This document shows positions 12,014-25,500 of a DNA stretch of 64,000 nt, piece after piece. Position numbers and translations under genes: made by a program. This stretch comes from Cercis canadensis (lineage: Eukaryota; Streptophyta; Magnoliopsida; Fabales; Fabaceae). Numbering within the stretch: the first letter of the stretch is position 1; every line of letters begins with the position of its first letter. The stretch lies in assembly GCA_003255065.1 (NCBI GenBank), contig QAOA01003708.1, positions 375,288-439,287 on the forward strand. The letters run 5' to 3'. The notes under the pieces were generated by a model. It saw nothing but the letters and a program-made list of their open reading frames with translations, was not told where the DNA came from and made no database searches.

Positions 12014-15000
12014 CTAAGGTCCAGCAAGGTTCTTGGTAAATATATCAGCAAGTTGAGCTTTGGAAGAAATGTGTTGAGGAATGAGAAAGCCTTCCTTATA
12101 CTTATCTTGAATGAGGTTACAATCTATTTCAAGATGCTTGGTTCTCTCATGGAAGACAAGATTGGCAGTAATATGTAAGGCAGCCAAGTTGTCACACCAC
12201 AAAGGAATAGGCAAACAGAAGGAAATGCAAAAATCATGTAAGATATATGTAATCCAAAGGAGTTCACAAACTGTAGTAGCAAGACTACGGTACTCTGCCT
12301 CTGCTGAAGATCTGCTAACAGTATTTTGTTTCTTAGTCTTCCAAGAAATGAGAGAGGAACCAAGAGAGATGCAGTAACCAGTGATGGACCTCTTGGTGTC
12401 CTTGCATGCTGCCCAGTCAGCATCACAGTAAGCAGTGAGATTAAAATCATAAGCAGATGCAAAGAATAATCCTCTAGAAGGAGTCTCTTTAAGGTATTTA
12501 AGAACATGTATCGCTCTATTCCAGTGAGCCTGAGTTGGTGAGTGAATGTATTGACTAAGTTGGTGCACGACATGAGTGATATCTGGTCTAGTTAAGTTTA
12601 GATAGAGCAGACGACCAACAAGTCTTCTGTATCTAGCTGATTCAGACAGTAAAGCACCAGCAGAAGAGAAATTTTGCCCTTTTGGTAAGGGTGTTGTTGT
12701 AGGTTTCGCTCCAAGTAAGCCAGCATCCCTCAAAATGTCTAAAACATATTTTCTCTATGTAACATAAGTACCCCTTTCTCCACGAGCAATCTCAAGACCC
12801 AAAAAATAATGAGGAGGACCCAAATCCTTAATAGTGAAGGAATCATTCAAAAACTGTTTAACTTGGAGTATATCATGATTATGTGTACCCGTAACTAAGA
12901 CATCATCAACATAAACCAATAGAACTAAGAAAGAGGATGGTGTATGCATAGTGAAGAGACAATGATCATGTGAGCTCTGTGTGAATCCATAAGCTTGAAA
13001 TTTACCAAAAAAAATTAATATTTCATTGTCTAGAGGCTTGTTTTAAACCATAAAGGGATCGCTTTAGTAAACATACCTCATTGGATTGTGCTTTGGTATA
13101 ACCTTGAGGAGGATGCATAAAAACTTCCTCATTCAAATAGCCATGTAGAAAGGTATTATTAATGTCAAGTTGATGGATTGGCCACTGTTTTGCAGTAACA
13201 ATTGCTAGAAAGATTCTCACTGTGACAAGCTTAGCAACAGGTGAGAAGCTGTCCTTATAATGAACACCCTCAATTTGATGATATCCTTTGGCAACTAACC
13301 TTGCCTTATATCTATCAATAGTTCCATCAGACAAGTACTTGATCTTATAGACCCATTTAGAGCCAATTGCCTTTTTACCACGAGGCAAAAGGACTAAGTC
13401 CCAAGTATGATTAGATTCCAGTGCTTCTAACTCTTTATTCATGGCTGCAAGCCATTTGTCATTTTTGCTTGCATGGTAATAAGAACGAGGTTTAGGAGTA
13501 GAGGACACATTTGCAAGAAATGACATGTATGAATCAGTAAAAAAAAAGGAGAATAATGATATGGGAAAGTAGGTGGTGTGTAACTTGAAAAACTAGGGGA
13601 AATGTTTGCAGGTGAAGTGTGTACAGCAGGTGAAGTGTGTACAGCAGTTGGTAAGTCTGAGGGAAGAAAGACATTTGAAACAAAATCTAACATCCATACT
13701 GGTTTCATTTTTGGTCTAGAACTATGCCGTAAGATAGGAGGTAAAAGAATAAGTGGGAGAGAGTGAGAAGGCTAAAGTGGTGGGGAATGAGAGCTAGAAT
13801 CTGGTATGGGATCAGTAGGTAGGTCATGAGAGCTAGAATTTGGTATGGCATCAGTAGGCAGGACATGAGAGCTAGAAGGAATGTCAGAGATGTGAATATC
13901 AGTTTGAATAGGTGGGATAATTGCACGAGAATCAGGTGCAAGAGAATCAATAAGAATAAGAGGAAGTGACATATCACTGGGGTCATGTGAAATATGTGCA
14001 AAAGGAAAAACAATCTCATGAAAAATGACATCACGAGAAGTGTAAATGTAGTGAGTGACTAAGTCATAGACTCTATAAGCTTTCTGTCCTGGGACAAATC
14101 CTAGAAAGATGCATTTGTATGCTCGTGCCTCAAATTTGTCTTTGTGAGGGTGTGTATTAGTTGCATAACAGAGACAACCAAACACCTTGAGAAGAAGATA
14201 ATCTGGTTTGGTGTTATTTAATAATTCATAAGGAGTTTTCCAAACTAAAAACTGTGAGGGTAATATGTTTATGAGATAAGCAGCCACTAAGAGGGAGTGT
14301 CCCCAAAATTTAATAGGCAAGTTGGCTTGAAACATGAGGGCTCGAGCAATTTGCAAGAGATGCCTATGTTTTCTTTCAAAAATTCCATTCTGCTAAGGTG
14401 TATAAACATAATTCCTGTGGTGAAGAATTCCTAGTTTGGACAAGAAAGATTGACACTCAAGACTAGTGAATTTAGTCCCATTATCAGTTCTAATGCATTG
14501 AATGTGCTTTTGAAATTGAGTGTGTATCATTTTGAAGAAAACCTTAAGTGTTTCAAGTGTTTGATGCTTATGTCGAAGTAAAAACTCCCATGTTGCTCTA
14601 CTGTGATCATCTACCACAGTAAGCATGTAATGTGCTCCTGTGATAGAAGCTCTTTTGTATGCTCCCCATAAGTCTATGTGTAAAAGATCAAAAATAGAGT
14701 CTGATCTAGTAGTGCTAATGGGAAATGGGAGCCTGTGTTGCTTAGATTTATGACAAACATCACACGGTGAAGGTAGTGTAGAACTAATATTAGTTAGAAA
14801 TGGAAGATGTTGTAAAGCCTTTAAAGAGGCATGGCCAAATCTGGTATGCCACAAGAGTATGGGAACTTTATTTTGAACAATATCAGGATTACAAGGCAAA
14901 GTAGCTGAATTACAAGTGGAATTGATGAGAGCATTTTGTTTATTATATGAAAGGGAAGAAACAGGATGAACGAAGGATGATTTGTCTAATATGTATAAGT

Positions 15001-16537
15001 TCCCAATGACTTTACCAACTGCCAGAACAGCCTCAGTCTGTAGGTCCTGCAAAACGCATTTATCAGGGTAAAAGATAAATTGAATTTTAGCTGTTTGGGA
15101 TAGTTTTCTGACTGAGAGTAAGTTGAACTTAAAACTAGGTACATATAGAGCATCTATCAATATCAGTTTAGGACTGAGATATATATCTCCTATGTGATGA
15201 ACAAGTTTAGTTGTTCCATCAGGTAAGAAAACTGGTATAAGGTGTTTCACTGACTGTTTATGGTGAAGAAAACTAGGATCAATGCACATGTGATTAGATG
15301 CGCCTGTGTCTACTATCCAAGTACCAGGATCTATACTACTAATAGATTGCAAAGCAAATTGGAGAGTTTGGTGTGTAGAAGTACCTGCAAAATCCTCACT
15401 ATGTGGAAAGTTGACATAATGACCTTCAAGACCGCCTTGTCCCTTCATCAATTTTGAGAATTCTTGCTGAATTATCTCTGCCAACGTAGCTCTTTGATCA
15501 GTGAATTTGTCACCAGAATTGTCTACATTGAGATCCAAAGGAGTATCTGCAAGATTAGCCATGAATTTTCCTGCTGTAGTTGGTTTATTACGTTGATCCT
15601 TTAATGCTTTGTACCAATCAGGATAGGCATGTAGTTTGAAACAGAAATCTTTAGTGTGACCACTCATATTGCAGTGTGTACACTTCTCATTCCTCTTGTC
15701 ATTGTTATTCTACTTCTTGAAATTTCCTTTACCTCCACTAGAGCCTCTCCCCATAGGTGCCTTCACAAACATGGCAGAGTTGTCAACCTTCCCCATCATA
15801 TGAACTTGTATCTCTCTTTGCTTCTCAATTCTCAATATCATCGAATAGGCTTTGTTAACTGAAGGCAAGGGATCCATCACTAAAATTTGGTTTCATAGAA
15901 GATCAAAATCATCATTAAGTCCCATCAGAAATTGCACCAACTTGGTTGAATGAGCAATGTCCAAAACCTTTTTGGTAACATCACAATTGCAGTGTTTACA
16001 TGTAGATTGTGGAATTGGTTGAACACAGAGCAACTCATCCCATAGTTTCTTCAATTTAGTGAAATATTGCACCACAGACTGATTTCCTTGAGAAATAGTA
16101 CTGATTTCACGTTGAATTTGGTAGATTTGTTGTCCATTGGACTCACCAAATCGTTCTTCTAACTCTAGCCATAATTCCCTAGTAGTTGATGCATAAAGAA
16201 AGGCTTCAACTATTTCTTTTGAAATAGAATTCAGAATCCATGATCTAATCATGCAATCCACCCTAATCCACTGGTCATAATCAACAGATTCTTCTTCTGG
16301 CATAGTGCATCTGCCATTGACGAAGCCAAGCTTCACCTTCGCTCCTAGAGCAATTTTAATCCAACGATTCCATGATAGATAATTATTACCTGTCAAGGGA
16401 GTTGAAACAAGCTGCATTCCTGGATGATTTGAGGTTGCTAACACCAGAGGATCTCCATTGAAGGTGCTTGTGGTTTCCCTATGTGAAGTTGCAGTTGCAT
16501 TGCCAGTTTCTGTTCCAGCCACAGATTCCATCATCAA
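12014..16537 (-). pseudogene. Copia B gag-pol polyprotein, broken
   Basis: Minus-strand order from ATG at 16537: UBN2-type gag (WNRWIKIAL, ELEERFGE, QIYQIQREI), zinc knuckle CTHCNMSGHTKDFC near 15690-15650, protease WIVDTGASNHMC, pre-integrase WHTRFGHAS with CDVCHKSKQ, integrase core (HIDLWG, VVDDHSRATW, RTDNG), RT ([31 protein letters not shown]) and RNase H ([41 protein letters not shown]). Breaks: a TGA near 15892 and a TAG near 15711 in gag, a TAG in the integrase motif Y-T-P-x-Q-N-G near 14394, and shifts near 13770, 13440-13530 and 12950-13020. Ty1/copia makes capsid, protease, integrase and RT from one polyprotein; this copy cannot. Confidence 0.9.
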
Positions 16538-16629
16538 TCAAATGGATGCAAAATCACTTTCCTAATCCTGCTTCAGAGAATGATCAAGATGCGGATATAG
16601 CAAATCTAGATCGATTTGCTCTGATACCA

Positions 16630-16958
16630 TGTAACAATCCTTAGAAAGGATGATCAACCAAGCAATACGAAGCAAGCAAGAAAGTCAAATCAGAATGAAG
16701 AGAGAAAACTCTGTATATTTCAATCTAATGAATCTGTACAATATACATATTGAGCTATATAAGCAAGAGAATAAGGTGCCACATAGGCAGGCAGCTCAAC
16801 GCTTACTAACTACCTTATAACAGAATCTAATCACACTAGCTAACTATGATTAATAGAGTGAACTAAGACTAACTACATTACAACTGTCTAACTAATCATT
16901 CTAGTTATAAATAAACTGTACAAACTAATTAACTAACTAACTAGGAATATTCTGTACA
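16630..16958 (-). repeat. 5' LTR of copia B
   Basis: 329 bp, adjacent to the initiator-Met PBS at 16618-16629; pairs with 11637-11965. Confidence 0.93.
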
Positions 16959-16963
16959 GTTCT

Positions 16964-17782
16964 CCTCTGTCTTTACCCAGAATTGAAAACCATGTCAAAA
17001 TCATTGAAGTTTGCTTACTAATGTCAATCACATGCGTGTCATGTGCTATTGCCATCAATTGATAAATGGTAGTTTGGAAATGGGGGTTTTATGCACATTA
17101 TGAAAGTTTAAGGGGGTCTTGTGCACGTTTTGAAACATTTGGGCATAAATTGCACATCAATTAAAGTTGAAGGCAGTGAATTGGATTTTTTCCTATTTTT
17201 TTCTCTTTAAATCAATTTTGAATTAAATATCACCATTTAAGCCATTAGGGTTTAGTGTTTAGGTAGAATTTGTTACTTATAATTGTTAAATGAGAGCAAA
17301 TTTATATGCTAGCTCAAGAGTGGAAGAAGGAATGAGCATAGTGAAAACTTTAAATTGGAATTTCTTGTATTCTTTCATACATTCCTTTTGTATTCCCAAC
17401 GTTCTTAATCACTTTAGTCACTAACTTTTTCGGACAGTCTTATTTCTAAAAAAAAGTAAATTAGTCTTATATGTTTTATTGCAGAAATCACTCACATAGT
17501 GAATCAATCATATAACAACCTAAAAAACTTATGCATGCCTTAGCGTCAGGCTTTAAATATAAATATTTTTCACATAAAAAATGATAAATATTTAAAAAAC
17601 ATGATTTTAGGTTTTTAATCTATCATAAAAATAGGTTGAATTTAACCATTATTATAATTATAGTTGCTTTTACTTTTTTCATTTCATCATTGGTTTATTG
17701 AAACAAATAATACACTTTTAATTTTTTTTTTTTATCAATATGAGACATTTCTAAATCATTTCTAAATCAATTTACAATACGG
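16964..17782. other. No gene recognised
   Basis: AT-rich non-coding DNA, with short T-runs near 17730. A possible outer extension of the inverted-repeat element may begin near 17742 (GAGACATTTCTAAATC). Confidence 0.5.
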
Positions 17783-19024
17783 GGAAATTTACAATAAAAT
17801 ATTGTTTAGCTACCGGATAAGGATAAATCCGCCAAACCCCGAATAGCGGAATTTTTTAAAATACGCCAAATAGCATTTAGTTGATTTAGAAGTCAAGTTG
17901 CCACTGAAAATCTGCACTGACATGTGGGTCCTACCAGGTTAAATGGTGGATTTGACTAAAACCGCCTTGTGATATGGCAGTTCAAGACTGAAAAGCTGCG
18001 GATGCAAGTGGGTCCCTCCAGGTCAACTGGCGGATTTGACTAAAACTGCCTCTTTGTTTGGTGTATGATCATCTTTTCCAACTTTGACTCCTTGATAATG
18101 CATCTCCTAATCTGCCAATGATCCATGTCTCTATTGCAATATCAGATGAAATCTTGTAAAAATCAGTCATATCTCATCACGACCAAGTTTTCTTTCTTTT
18201 GCTTCTCTTCCTTCATCAACGACTTTAAACTCTGGCCTTTCTTTCCCTCTACCTTTTCTTTACCTTATTCTTTATTTGCATTTTCTTCTTTTTCTCCCCC
18301 TTCATTTTCCTTCAACCTACTTTTTGCTAGAGCAGAACTACACCACATGAGCAATAATGCATTCGGTGGAGGGATTGTGGGCTCGGCAACTGATCCATCA
18401 TCCCCTACCTTATCTTTGTCCTTTCTTTCTTCTATACAAAGCCCATCATTCCCTTCATGATGCTTTTTCCCTCTGTTATTGCAAACTTGTTTTGTCTGGG
18501 TTTGTGTATATTTCTTGTGCCTCTGATCTTGTGCTTACTAAATTGTATGTCCTTGGGGGCTATCAGATGCGTTTAGCTTTTTAAAACAAAGGAAAGAAGT
18601 AATGAGTCAGTAGGAGGGTCATAGACTTCCTATGCTTTAGCCTTTGTTAAGTTAAGGTGCTCTCTTTACCTTTACCATTTGTTTCTTCAATTCTTATTGC
18701 ACCCCTTACCAGATGTATTGGTATCCTGCCATTTGGCTCTTGTCAGATGTCCACCTCATCTAGTGGATTAAGTACAATTCACATGCAAAGAATCCGAGTT
18801 GAAGACCTCATTCTGCCAACTCCCATTTGGTGTGTATCCTTTTCCGCTGAATGGGGTTTGGTGGGACCCACATTTCAGCGTAGCTTTTCAGTGAAAATCA
18901 ATGGTGACTTGACTTATGAATTCACAAAATTCGATTTGGCGTATTTTAAATGCTTTTGCTAGTTGGGATTTGGCAGATTTAGATTTATATAGTAGTTAAA
19001 CATTATTTTATTGTAAAGTGCCCC
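17783..19024. mobile_element. Long terminal-inverted-repeat element, MULE-like
   Basis: The left end (GGGGAAATTTACAATAAAAT, from 17783) is matched in reverse complement at the right end (GGGGCACTTTACAATAAAAT, ending 19024). The match runs inward with gaps for at least 80 bp (TTTAGCTAC/TTTAACTAC, then CGCCAAA and AAAATACGCCAAAT blocks) and continues as CACTGAAAA..GTGGGTCC..CCA units at 17910-18010 and 18860-18900. Long, degenerate inverted repeats fit a Mutator-like element, but I could not confirm a 9-bp target duplication, so the superfamily is open. Inside, no transposase; the pyrimidine-rich stretch near 18200-18330 holds only short ORFs. Confidence 0.6.
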
Positions 19025-19503
19025 ATAGTTTCAGAAGTGCCCAAATTAATAAAAACGATTTTGAAGTGTATTATTTGTGTCAATAAACCTTCATCATTTC
19101 TTTCACATCCAAAATCATTTTTTTCCCCATTGCACACTGTAAATTATTTTTATACAGACTATAATATCTTATAAACCATTCCTTCCATTCCTTTATGTTG
19201 ACAAGCGTTTACTAGGTAAAATCAGATATTAATATTGAAATAGACGTGTGATATAAAACTCCATGGAATTTTCTTTTATAAATGTTCTTTTAGTTCTTTT
19301 ATTCAGAAGATGGGGCAATTTTAGTTTCCGCAAAATATAGATTATAGAAGTGTAGATGTTATCACTTAGTAATATGATAATAGAATAGGTTGGGCATTAA
19401 GGTGTTATAGATCTCAATTGCTCAAACCCACTTTCAAGCATATTTTATAATTGAAAACTATTGTGTATTTTAAACATAGAGAAATATTTGATAATTATCT
19501 AGT

Positions 19504-19866
19504 CCTGGAACCTATTTCTTGCTTTACATGGTAAGCTATAATTATTTCACAACTGAATGTTTTACAGAGAACTCAGTTGGCTTTGGCACCTTCTATGTTT
19601 TTTCTTGTACTTTTTCTTATCGACCACTTCTTATTCCTGCCTTTGATTTTCTACTCTCACAACACTGAAACCTGAATAGGCCTTNCCTGGAACCTATTTC
19701 TTGCATTACATGGTAAGCTATAATTATTTCACAACTGAATGTTTTACAGAGAACTCAGTTGGCTTTGGCACCTTCTATGTTTTTTCTTGTACTTTTTCTT
19801 ATCGACCACTTCTTATTCCTGCCTTTGATTTTCTACTCTCACAACACTGAAACCTGAATAGGCCTT
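19504..19866. repeat. Unmerged assembly overlap around N19685
   Basis: 19504-19684 and 19686-19866 are 181-bp copies differing at one visible base (GCTTTA/GCATTA), separated by one N. Confidence 0.85.
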
Positions 19867-20204
19867 GATAAGGTTAAACTGAAATAAAATAAATAACTTT
19901 TTTAATATCACAGGCACAATAGAAACAAATTAGAACAAAGAAAGCAATAAAAATCTGATCAGGCCTGTGGTCTATAAATTTTACCCGTAAGTGAATGAAA
20001 CTGCAATGTAAGCAAATGGACAGACGACAGCAATGGAAGGGAAAAAAAAAAAAAAGTTGCCTAAGAGCAAGTAATGCCTATATAAGCTCTATATTTCTAT
20101 GTCAAATATGATACAAGATACTGTTTAAATAGGGAACCATATTAATTAGTTTTTAGCCTTATATCAATATTTTTAATTTGACTGGTTTGATTGGATAGTA
20201 TTTA

Positions 20205-20315
20205 GGATTTTAATTTTTTTTTTTGGTAATGTGGCTATGACTCTGAGTTCGAACATGAATCCACAAGCCTTGAGGACAACCTCAGTACCACTCGGCCACT
20301 GGCCGTTTGGTTGGA
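20205..20315 (-). mobile_element. tRNA-derived SINE-like unit
   Basis: On the minus strand there is a box A (TGGCCGAGTGG, 20298-20288) and, 42 bp further, a box B-like TGTTCGAACTC (20255-20245), the internal promoter layout of RNA polymerase III. The unit ends in an A-run (plus-strand T-run at 20212-20224), as SINE retroposons do. The stretch between the boxes does not fold as a normal tRNA, so a tRNA gene is unlikely. Target duplications are not clear. Confidence 0.5.
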
Positions 20316-22089
20316 TTTCAACGCTTGAAACATGGTAAATATTAGGATATTATTTATGTTGATTGGGATATTTAATTTGATTGGTTTAGTTTTGATTCCT
20401 TATTTAAGGAAGGCAATAATCAAAATAAATTTAAGTTTATTTTGAAGTTTTAAATTATTACAATGTTTTAGCATGTTTTTCATTATTTATTATTTAAAAA
20501 AAAAGTCATATTAATGATTGCGATTAAGAAAGAATATAATCACAGTGAATTTCATTTAGTAATTCTTATTTTTATTTTGTAATATTTTAAATTAATTAAT
20601 CCCGAAAACATAACTAAGGAGGGTATTGATTATTAACTTTTTAGTGCATAATCACACACATTTTTAAATTTTGATTAATTATAAATTACTTAATTTCTAG
20701 ATATCATTGTGATTGCAATTTCTACAATCCATTAATTATGAAATTTGAATTTCTGAATCATTGAATTTTTTAGATAGGCCACATGCTCTAACTCTATGAC
20801 ACTTCTTAATTGTTGAGGCGATGTTTTCTCCTTTTATATAATTTCTTGCTGGGAATTATGTTTCTTTCCACATTGTTGCTACTTGTGGCCAAGTTATCCT
20901 ACACATCCTTGATGAAGGGTGTGCAAAACAAAAGGGTGCTGAGGATGTAAGCCACCATCGCTCCTTTAGATATTTCCATTTTTCAACAATCAGGAAAATG
21001 GAATGATATGAAGGCAAAGGAGACTAGGCTTTCAACACTTCAGGTTATGGGGTTTATGGATATGGCTATCTATATTAAAAACATTAATTGCCTATATGCC
21101 TATGAAATATAACTGAGCCGTAAGTGATTTGATGTCTAGAATTTGGGCTAAATTCATGATACAGTTATGTAAGAAAGTAAGGTGTAAGAGAAAAAGCAAA
21201 ACCCTAAACAATCAATTTGTATAAATTCAAATTATACCATCATTTATGACTATTAATGAAAAAATAACTAAAAGTGATGAAAATCAATTTAAAAAACCTT
21301 TTCAGTATCGTAAATATTTATTTTTTAGTATATTAAATAAGAAAATTCAATTAATTTAGAATTCAAATTCAAATTTGGTCTTCAATTGGTATAAAAGCTT
21401 TTCCCCATCTTCCTCCCCATAAATTATGATGTTATTAATTGGATACATTATTAACAACCGATTACCATAGCCTCTCGATTGAATTTAGAATAAATTTGTA
21501 GGATACACCAATTATTACCTTGCTTGATTAACAAATTTTGCAATAAGTTGGCCAATAACAAATATATTCTCTTTTAAATATGATGTATGTATGAATTGAT
21601 TGGAAGGTAGATGTTTTAAAATTGAAATGAATAACCTATTTAAGTTCTACAATATGGCTATTCATTGAAATTAGGATATTAGTGTGTATGTGAAAATAAA
21701 AATAACAATAAAGTGATAAAATAGTAACTAAAAATTAGCAATTAATTGAACATGATGACATAATTTTTTAGGAATCAAAATAGCTTTTTTCACACGTATT
21801 TTAAATTGGCATCAATAATACTTGGTACGCTTGGATTGGCACGGGGTTGATTGGTTTTGTTCAATTAATTTCATCAATAATACTCTATACTCCAGGAAAT
21901 TGCTACTCCCTCCATTTTCTCTTGCCGACTATTTCCACCTACCACATTGATTGAAAAGGCTTAAAAGTTGTTTCCCCAAAAAAAAAAAGGCTTAAAAGAA
22001 AATATTCTATAATCACGCTCTAATAGGAATAATGAAAAAAAAAAATCAAATTTCCATCTGAATTGTTTATTCTAGAACCAATATGCTCC

Positions 22090-22098
22090 TATAAATAG
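22090..22098 (+). promoter_or_regulatory. TATA box of the TPD1-like gene
   Basis: TATAAATAG lies 42 bp before the ATG at 22141. With the usual ~30-bp spacing, transcription would start near 22120, giving a very short 5' leader. Confidence 0.6.
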
Positions 22099-22182
22099 CA
22101 CAACATACTAGCTGTAATTTGTGTTATCAGAGACTCAGAGATGGCTGCCATCATCAAAGTTATTGGCATAGTTCTCTTTCTT

Positions 22183-22547
22183 TGAAATTAGAGTTAAGCA
22201 AGGAAGCTTCTTCAGAGAAGGAGGTTGAGAACGAGAGAGAAAATGAAATTGTAGAAAATGAATTTCTTGATTAATCTGAATGAACAGTTACATGAATATA
22301 TATACTCTAAACCTACAGCTGCCTTTACAAGATTGCCAGCTAATCATCTAACCAAAAACAAGTCATGCTAACTAACTTAGTGACACGGCTAGAACACAGC
22401 TGTGTTTACTTAATGAACACGTCCGTGTTCACTTAACTTAGCCCATGTAGTCACCCGTGTCTGTCTTCAACGAGTTCATGCTCTCTGTGCTCATAACACG
22501 GTTATAACACGGCCATAACATGGCCGTGTCTGTCTTTAACACCAACA
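22183..22547 (-). repeat. 3' LTR of copia C
   Basis: 365 bp. Contains many ACACGG / CCGTGT units at 22380-22530. Pairs with 27306-27670. Confidence 0.93.
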
Positions 22548-22566
22548 CCNCCCCCCCCCCCCGCCC

Positions 22567-25500
22567 TCAAGCTGGATGTGGAGACAATCCAAGCTTGCAT
22601 AATGTGTCATGATGTTTAGGAGCATGAAAGGATTTGGTGAAGATATCAGCTAACTGATCTGTATTAGGAAGATGAGATAGAAAAAGTAACCCATTTAATA
22701 CTTGCTCACGCACATAATGACAATCAATGTCAATGTGCTTAGTTCGTTCATGAAAAACCAGATTGCGAGCAATGTGGATGGCTGCCATGTTGTCACATTT
22801 TAGAGGGATTGGAGTGATATGGGAAATAGCAAGGTCACTAAGTAAACGACTAAGCCACGCCAATTCAGTGGTGACTCTTCTCATGGACCTATACTCAGCT
22901 TCTGCAGAAGACAAGGAGACAATAGTTTGCTTCTTTGATTTCCAGGAGACTGGACTGCCTCCAAACAAAATGAAATAACCACTGACAGATTTTCTGGAGA
23001 AGGGGCAGGCAGCCCAATCAGAATCACAATAGGCAAGAAGACGAAAATCTANAGGGATTGGAGTGATATGGGAAATAGCAAGGTCACTAAGTAAACGACT
23101 AAGCCACGCCAATTTAGTGGTGACTCTTCTCATGGACCTATACTCAGCTTCTGCAGAAGACAAGGAGACAATAGTTTGCTTCTTTGATTTCCAGGAGACT
23201 GGACTGCCTCCAAACAAAATGAAATAACCACTGACAGATTTTCTGGAGAAGGGGCAGGCAGCCCAATTAGAATCACAATAGGCAAGAAGACGAAAATCTA
23301 CATTAGTATTCATAAAAATGCATTGAATAGGATGTGAGTGGAGATATTGAAGGACATGAATGGCTGCTGTCATATGAGCTTGAGAAGGATTTTGATTGAA
23401 TTGGCTAAGAAACTGAACTGTGTAGGCTATGTCTGGCCGAGTGTGTAACAGGAAATTCAACCTGCCAATCAATCTTCTATAAATGGAAGGATCAGGTAAA
23501 GGATCAGGCATAACAAGATCCAACTTGACATTATTTGCTAAGGGACAAGCCACCTGAGGTAAATCAAAAACTTGAAAATCATTACAAAGATCAAGAGTGT
23601 ATTTGCGTTGGCTAATCAAAAGGCCTTCAGACAAGGTTGTGAACTCAAGACTAAGAAAATAATGAAGAGTTCCAAGGTCTTTGATTCGGAATGTATCATC
23701 AAGATGCTGCTTGAGGGACTGAATTTCAGACAAATCATCACCAGTCACCAAGAAATCATCAACATAGACAGCCACAATAACCAAAGAGCCAGCAGACCTT
23801 TTAATAAACAAAGAATATTCATGAGGTGAGTGATCATAACCTCTGTGTTTAAGAGTTTCTGACAAGTTGGGATACCATTGGCGCGAGGCTTGTTTTAAAC
23901 CATACAAGGATTTCTTCAATTTGCAAACCAAGGAAGAATCAGAAACAGTAAGTCCAGGCGGAGCTTGCATGTAGATATCCTTATGAAGATTACCATGTAA
24001 GAATGCATTGTTAACATCCAGTTGAAAAAGAGACTAGCCACGTTTAACTGCTAATGCAATTAAGGTTCGAATGGTAGTAAATTTAACAACTGGGGTAAAA
24101 AGTTTCAGAATAATCCTCACCTTCCTTTTGAGTAAAACCTCTAACCACAAGCCTAGCTTTGTATCACTCTATAGAGCCATCTGATTTCCTCTTGATTTTA
24201 TAAACCCATTTGCAACTGATAGGTTTCTTACCTTTGGGAAGTTTAACAATATCCCAGGTTTTATTAAGCTCAAGAGCCTCAAATTCTTTAGCCATTGCTT
24301 CATCCCAGAGGGGATTACCTGTAGCTTGCTTATAAGTCTGAGGTTCAATATCAATGAGTATACTAGAAGTGAGATGTTGAGTGCTGTCAGAGAGGATGCT
24401 GAAGCATAAAGACTTGGTAGCAAGGCATGCATTAGTTATAGTATGACAACAAGAATCAGTGAGAGCATTTGTATCAGGGGGACCTATAGCAGAACCACAA
24501 ACGTAGTCCTGAAGAGAAGATGAAGGCCTTACAATTCTGTTTGACCTCCTAATTGGTGGATTATCTGTGGTAACAAGGGACATAGGAGTAACACGGGAGG
24601 CACAGGGCTATGTTTGAGGTGACAACACGGGCGGAACAGATGAAGAACACGACAGTGTGGAAGAAGGACATGGCCGTGTAGTCACCCGTGTTAAGTCACC
24701 AGAAGGAATATCTTCAATGGAATGAGGTAAAGGAGGATGGGAAAGCTCAGAAACAGGAGAAGAATGCAAAAGAAAAATTGTTTCATGGAAAATAATATCT
24801 CTAGAAACCATGACCTCTTGAATATGAAGATTTAGAACTTTTTAGGCTTTCTTACCAAAGGGATATCCTAAGAAAATTCCAGGAAAGGATCGAGGCATGA
24901 ACTTGTCTCTACCTTGAGGAGTAGTGGAAACAAAACAGAGACAACCAAAAGGTTTGAGATGAGAAAATGAAGGCAATTAATTAAAGAGAACTTGATAGGG
25001 TGTTTGATTTTGGAGAACCTTGGAAGGCATCCTATTAATAAGGTAGGTGGCTGTGAGAACACAATCACCCCAATATTTCTTAGGTAAACCAGATTGATAT
25101 AGAAGAGCTTTAGAAGTTTCAAGGAGATGGCGATGTTTGCGTTCAACAACTCCATTTTGCTAGGGTGTATAGGGACAAGAGGTCTGGTGGGTGATGCCTA
25201 AGGAAGAAAAGAAAGTTTTTCCTTCTGAACTACTACCAAACTCATAAGCATTATCAGTCCTAATGACTTTGACAGTGGTATGAAATTGCGTTTGGACAAG
25301 ATGGACAAAAGACTTAATGATGGAGAATGCATAAGACTTGTTATGAAGTAAATGAACCTAAGTATTTCTACTAAAATCATCAACAATTGTGAGAAAATAC
25401 TTGTGGTTATCATAAGTAGAGTGTTTGTAAGGACCCCAAACATCAATGTGAATTAAATCAAAGGGAGCCTTAGTAGAAATGTGACTAGAAGGAAATGGTA

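Larger units (their letters stand above)
11637..16958 (-). mobile_element. Complete Ty1/copia element B, TSD GTTCT
   Basis: Two 329-bp LTRs (11637-11965, 16630-16958) both start TGTAACAAT and end TGTACA, and the 5-bp duplication GTTCT flanks the whole (11632-11636, 16959-16963). Minus-strand order: 5' LTR, PBS GCTCTGATACCA (16618-16629), gag-pol, a G-rich polypurine tract (plus-strand C-run at 11966-11973), 3' LTR. The LTRs differ at about a dozen positions by eye, near 96% identity, so the insertion is not recent. It is 5.3 kb, normal for the superfamily, but the coding region is broken. Confidence 0.95.
19025..22089. other. AT-rich intergenic DNA
   Basis: Apart from the assembly duplication (19504-19866) and the SINE-like unit (20205-20315), I see only AT-rich DNA without convincing exons. 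The last few hundred bases are the upstream region of the TPD1-like gene. Confidence 0.5.

Noticed and set aside
18125..18460. 111-codon plus-strand ORF with a hydrophobic start
   Set aside because: Low-complexity TTC/CTT text inside an inverted-repeat transposon; no motif and no splice context.
20840..20952. Possible signal-peptide exon (ATG near 20859, MFLSTLLLLVAKLS, donor ATGTAAGC)
   Set aside because: The only TATA-like stretch lies about 20 bp before the ATG, too close, and no following exon could be found.
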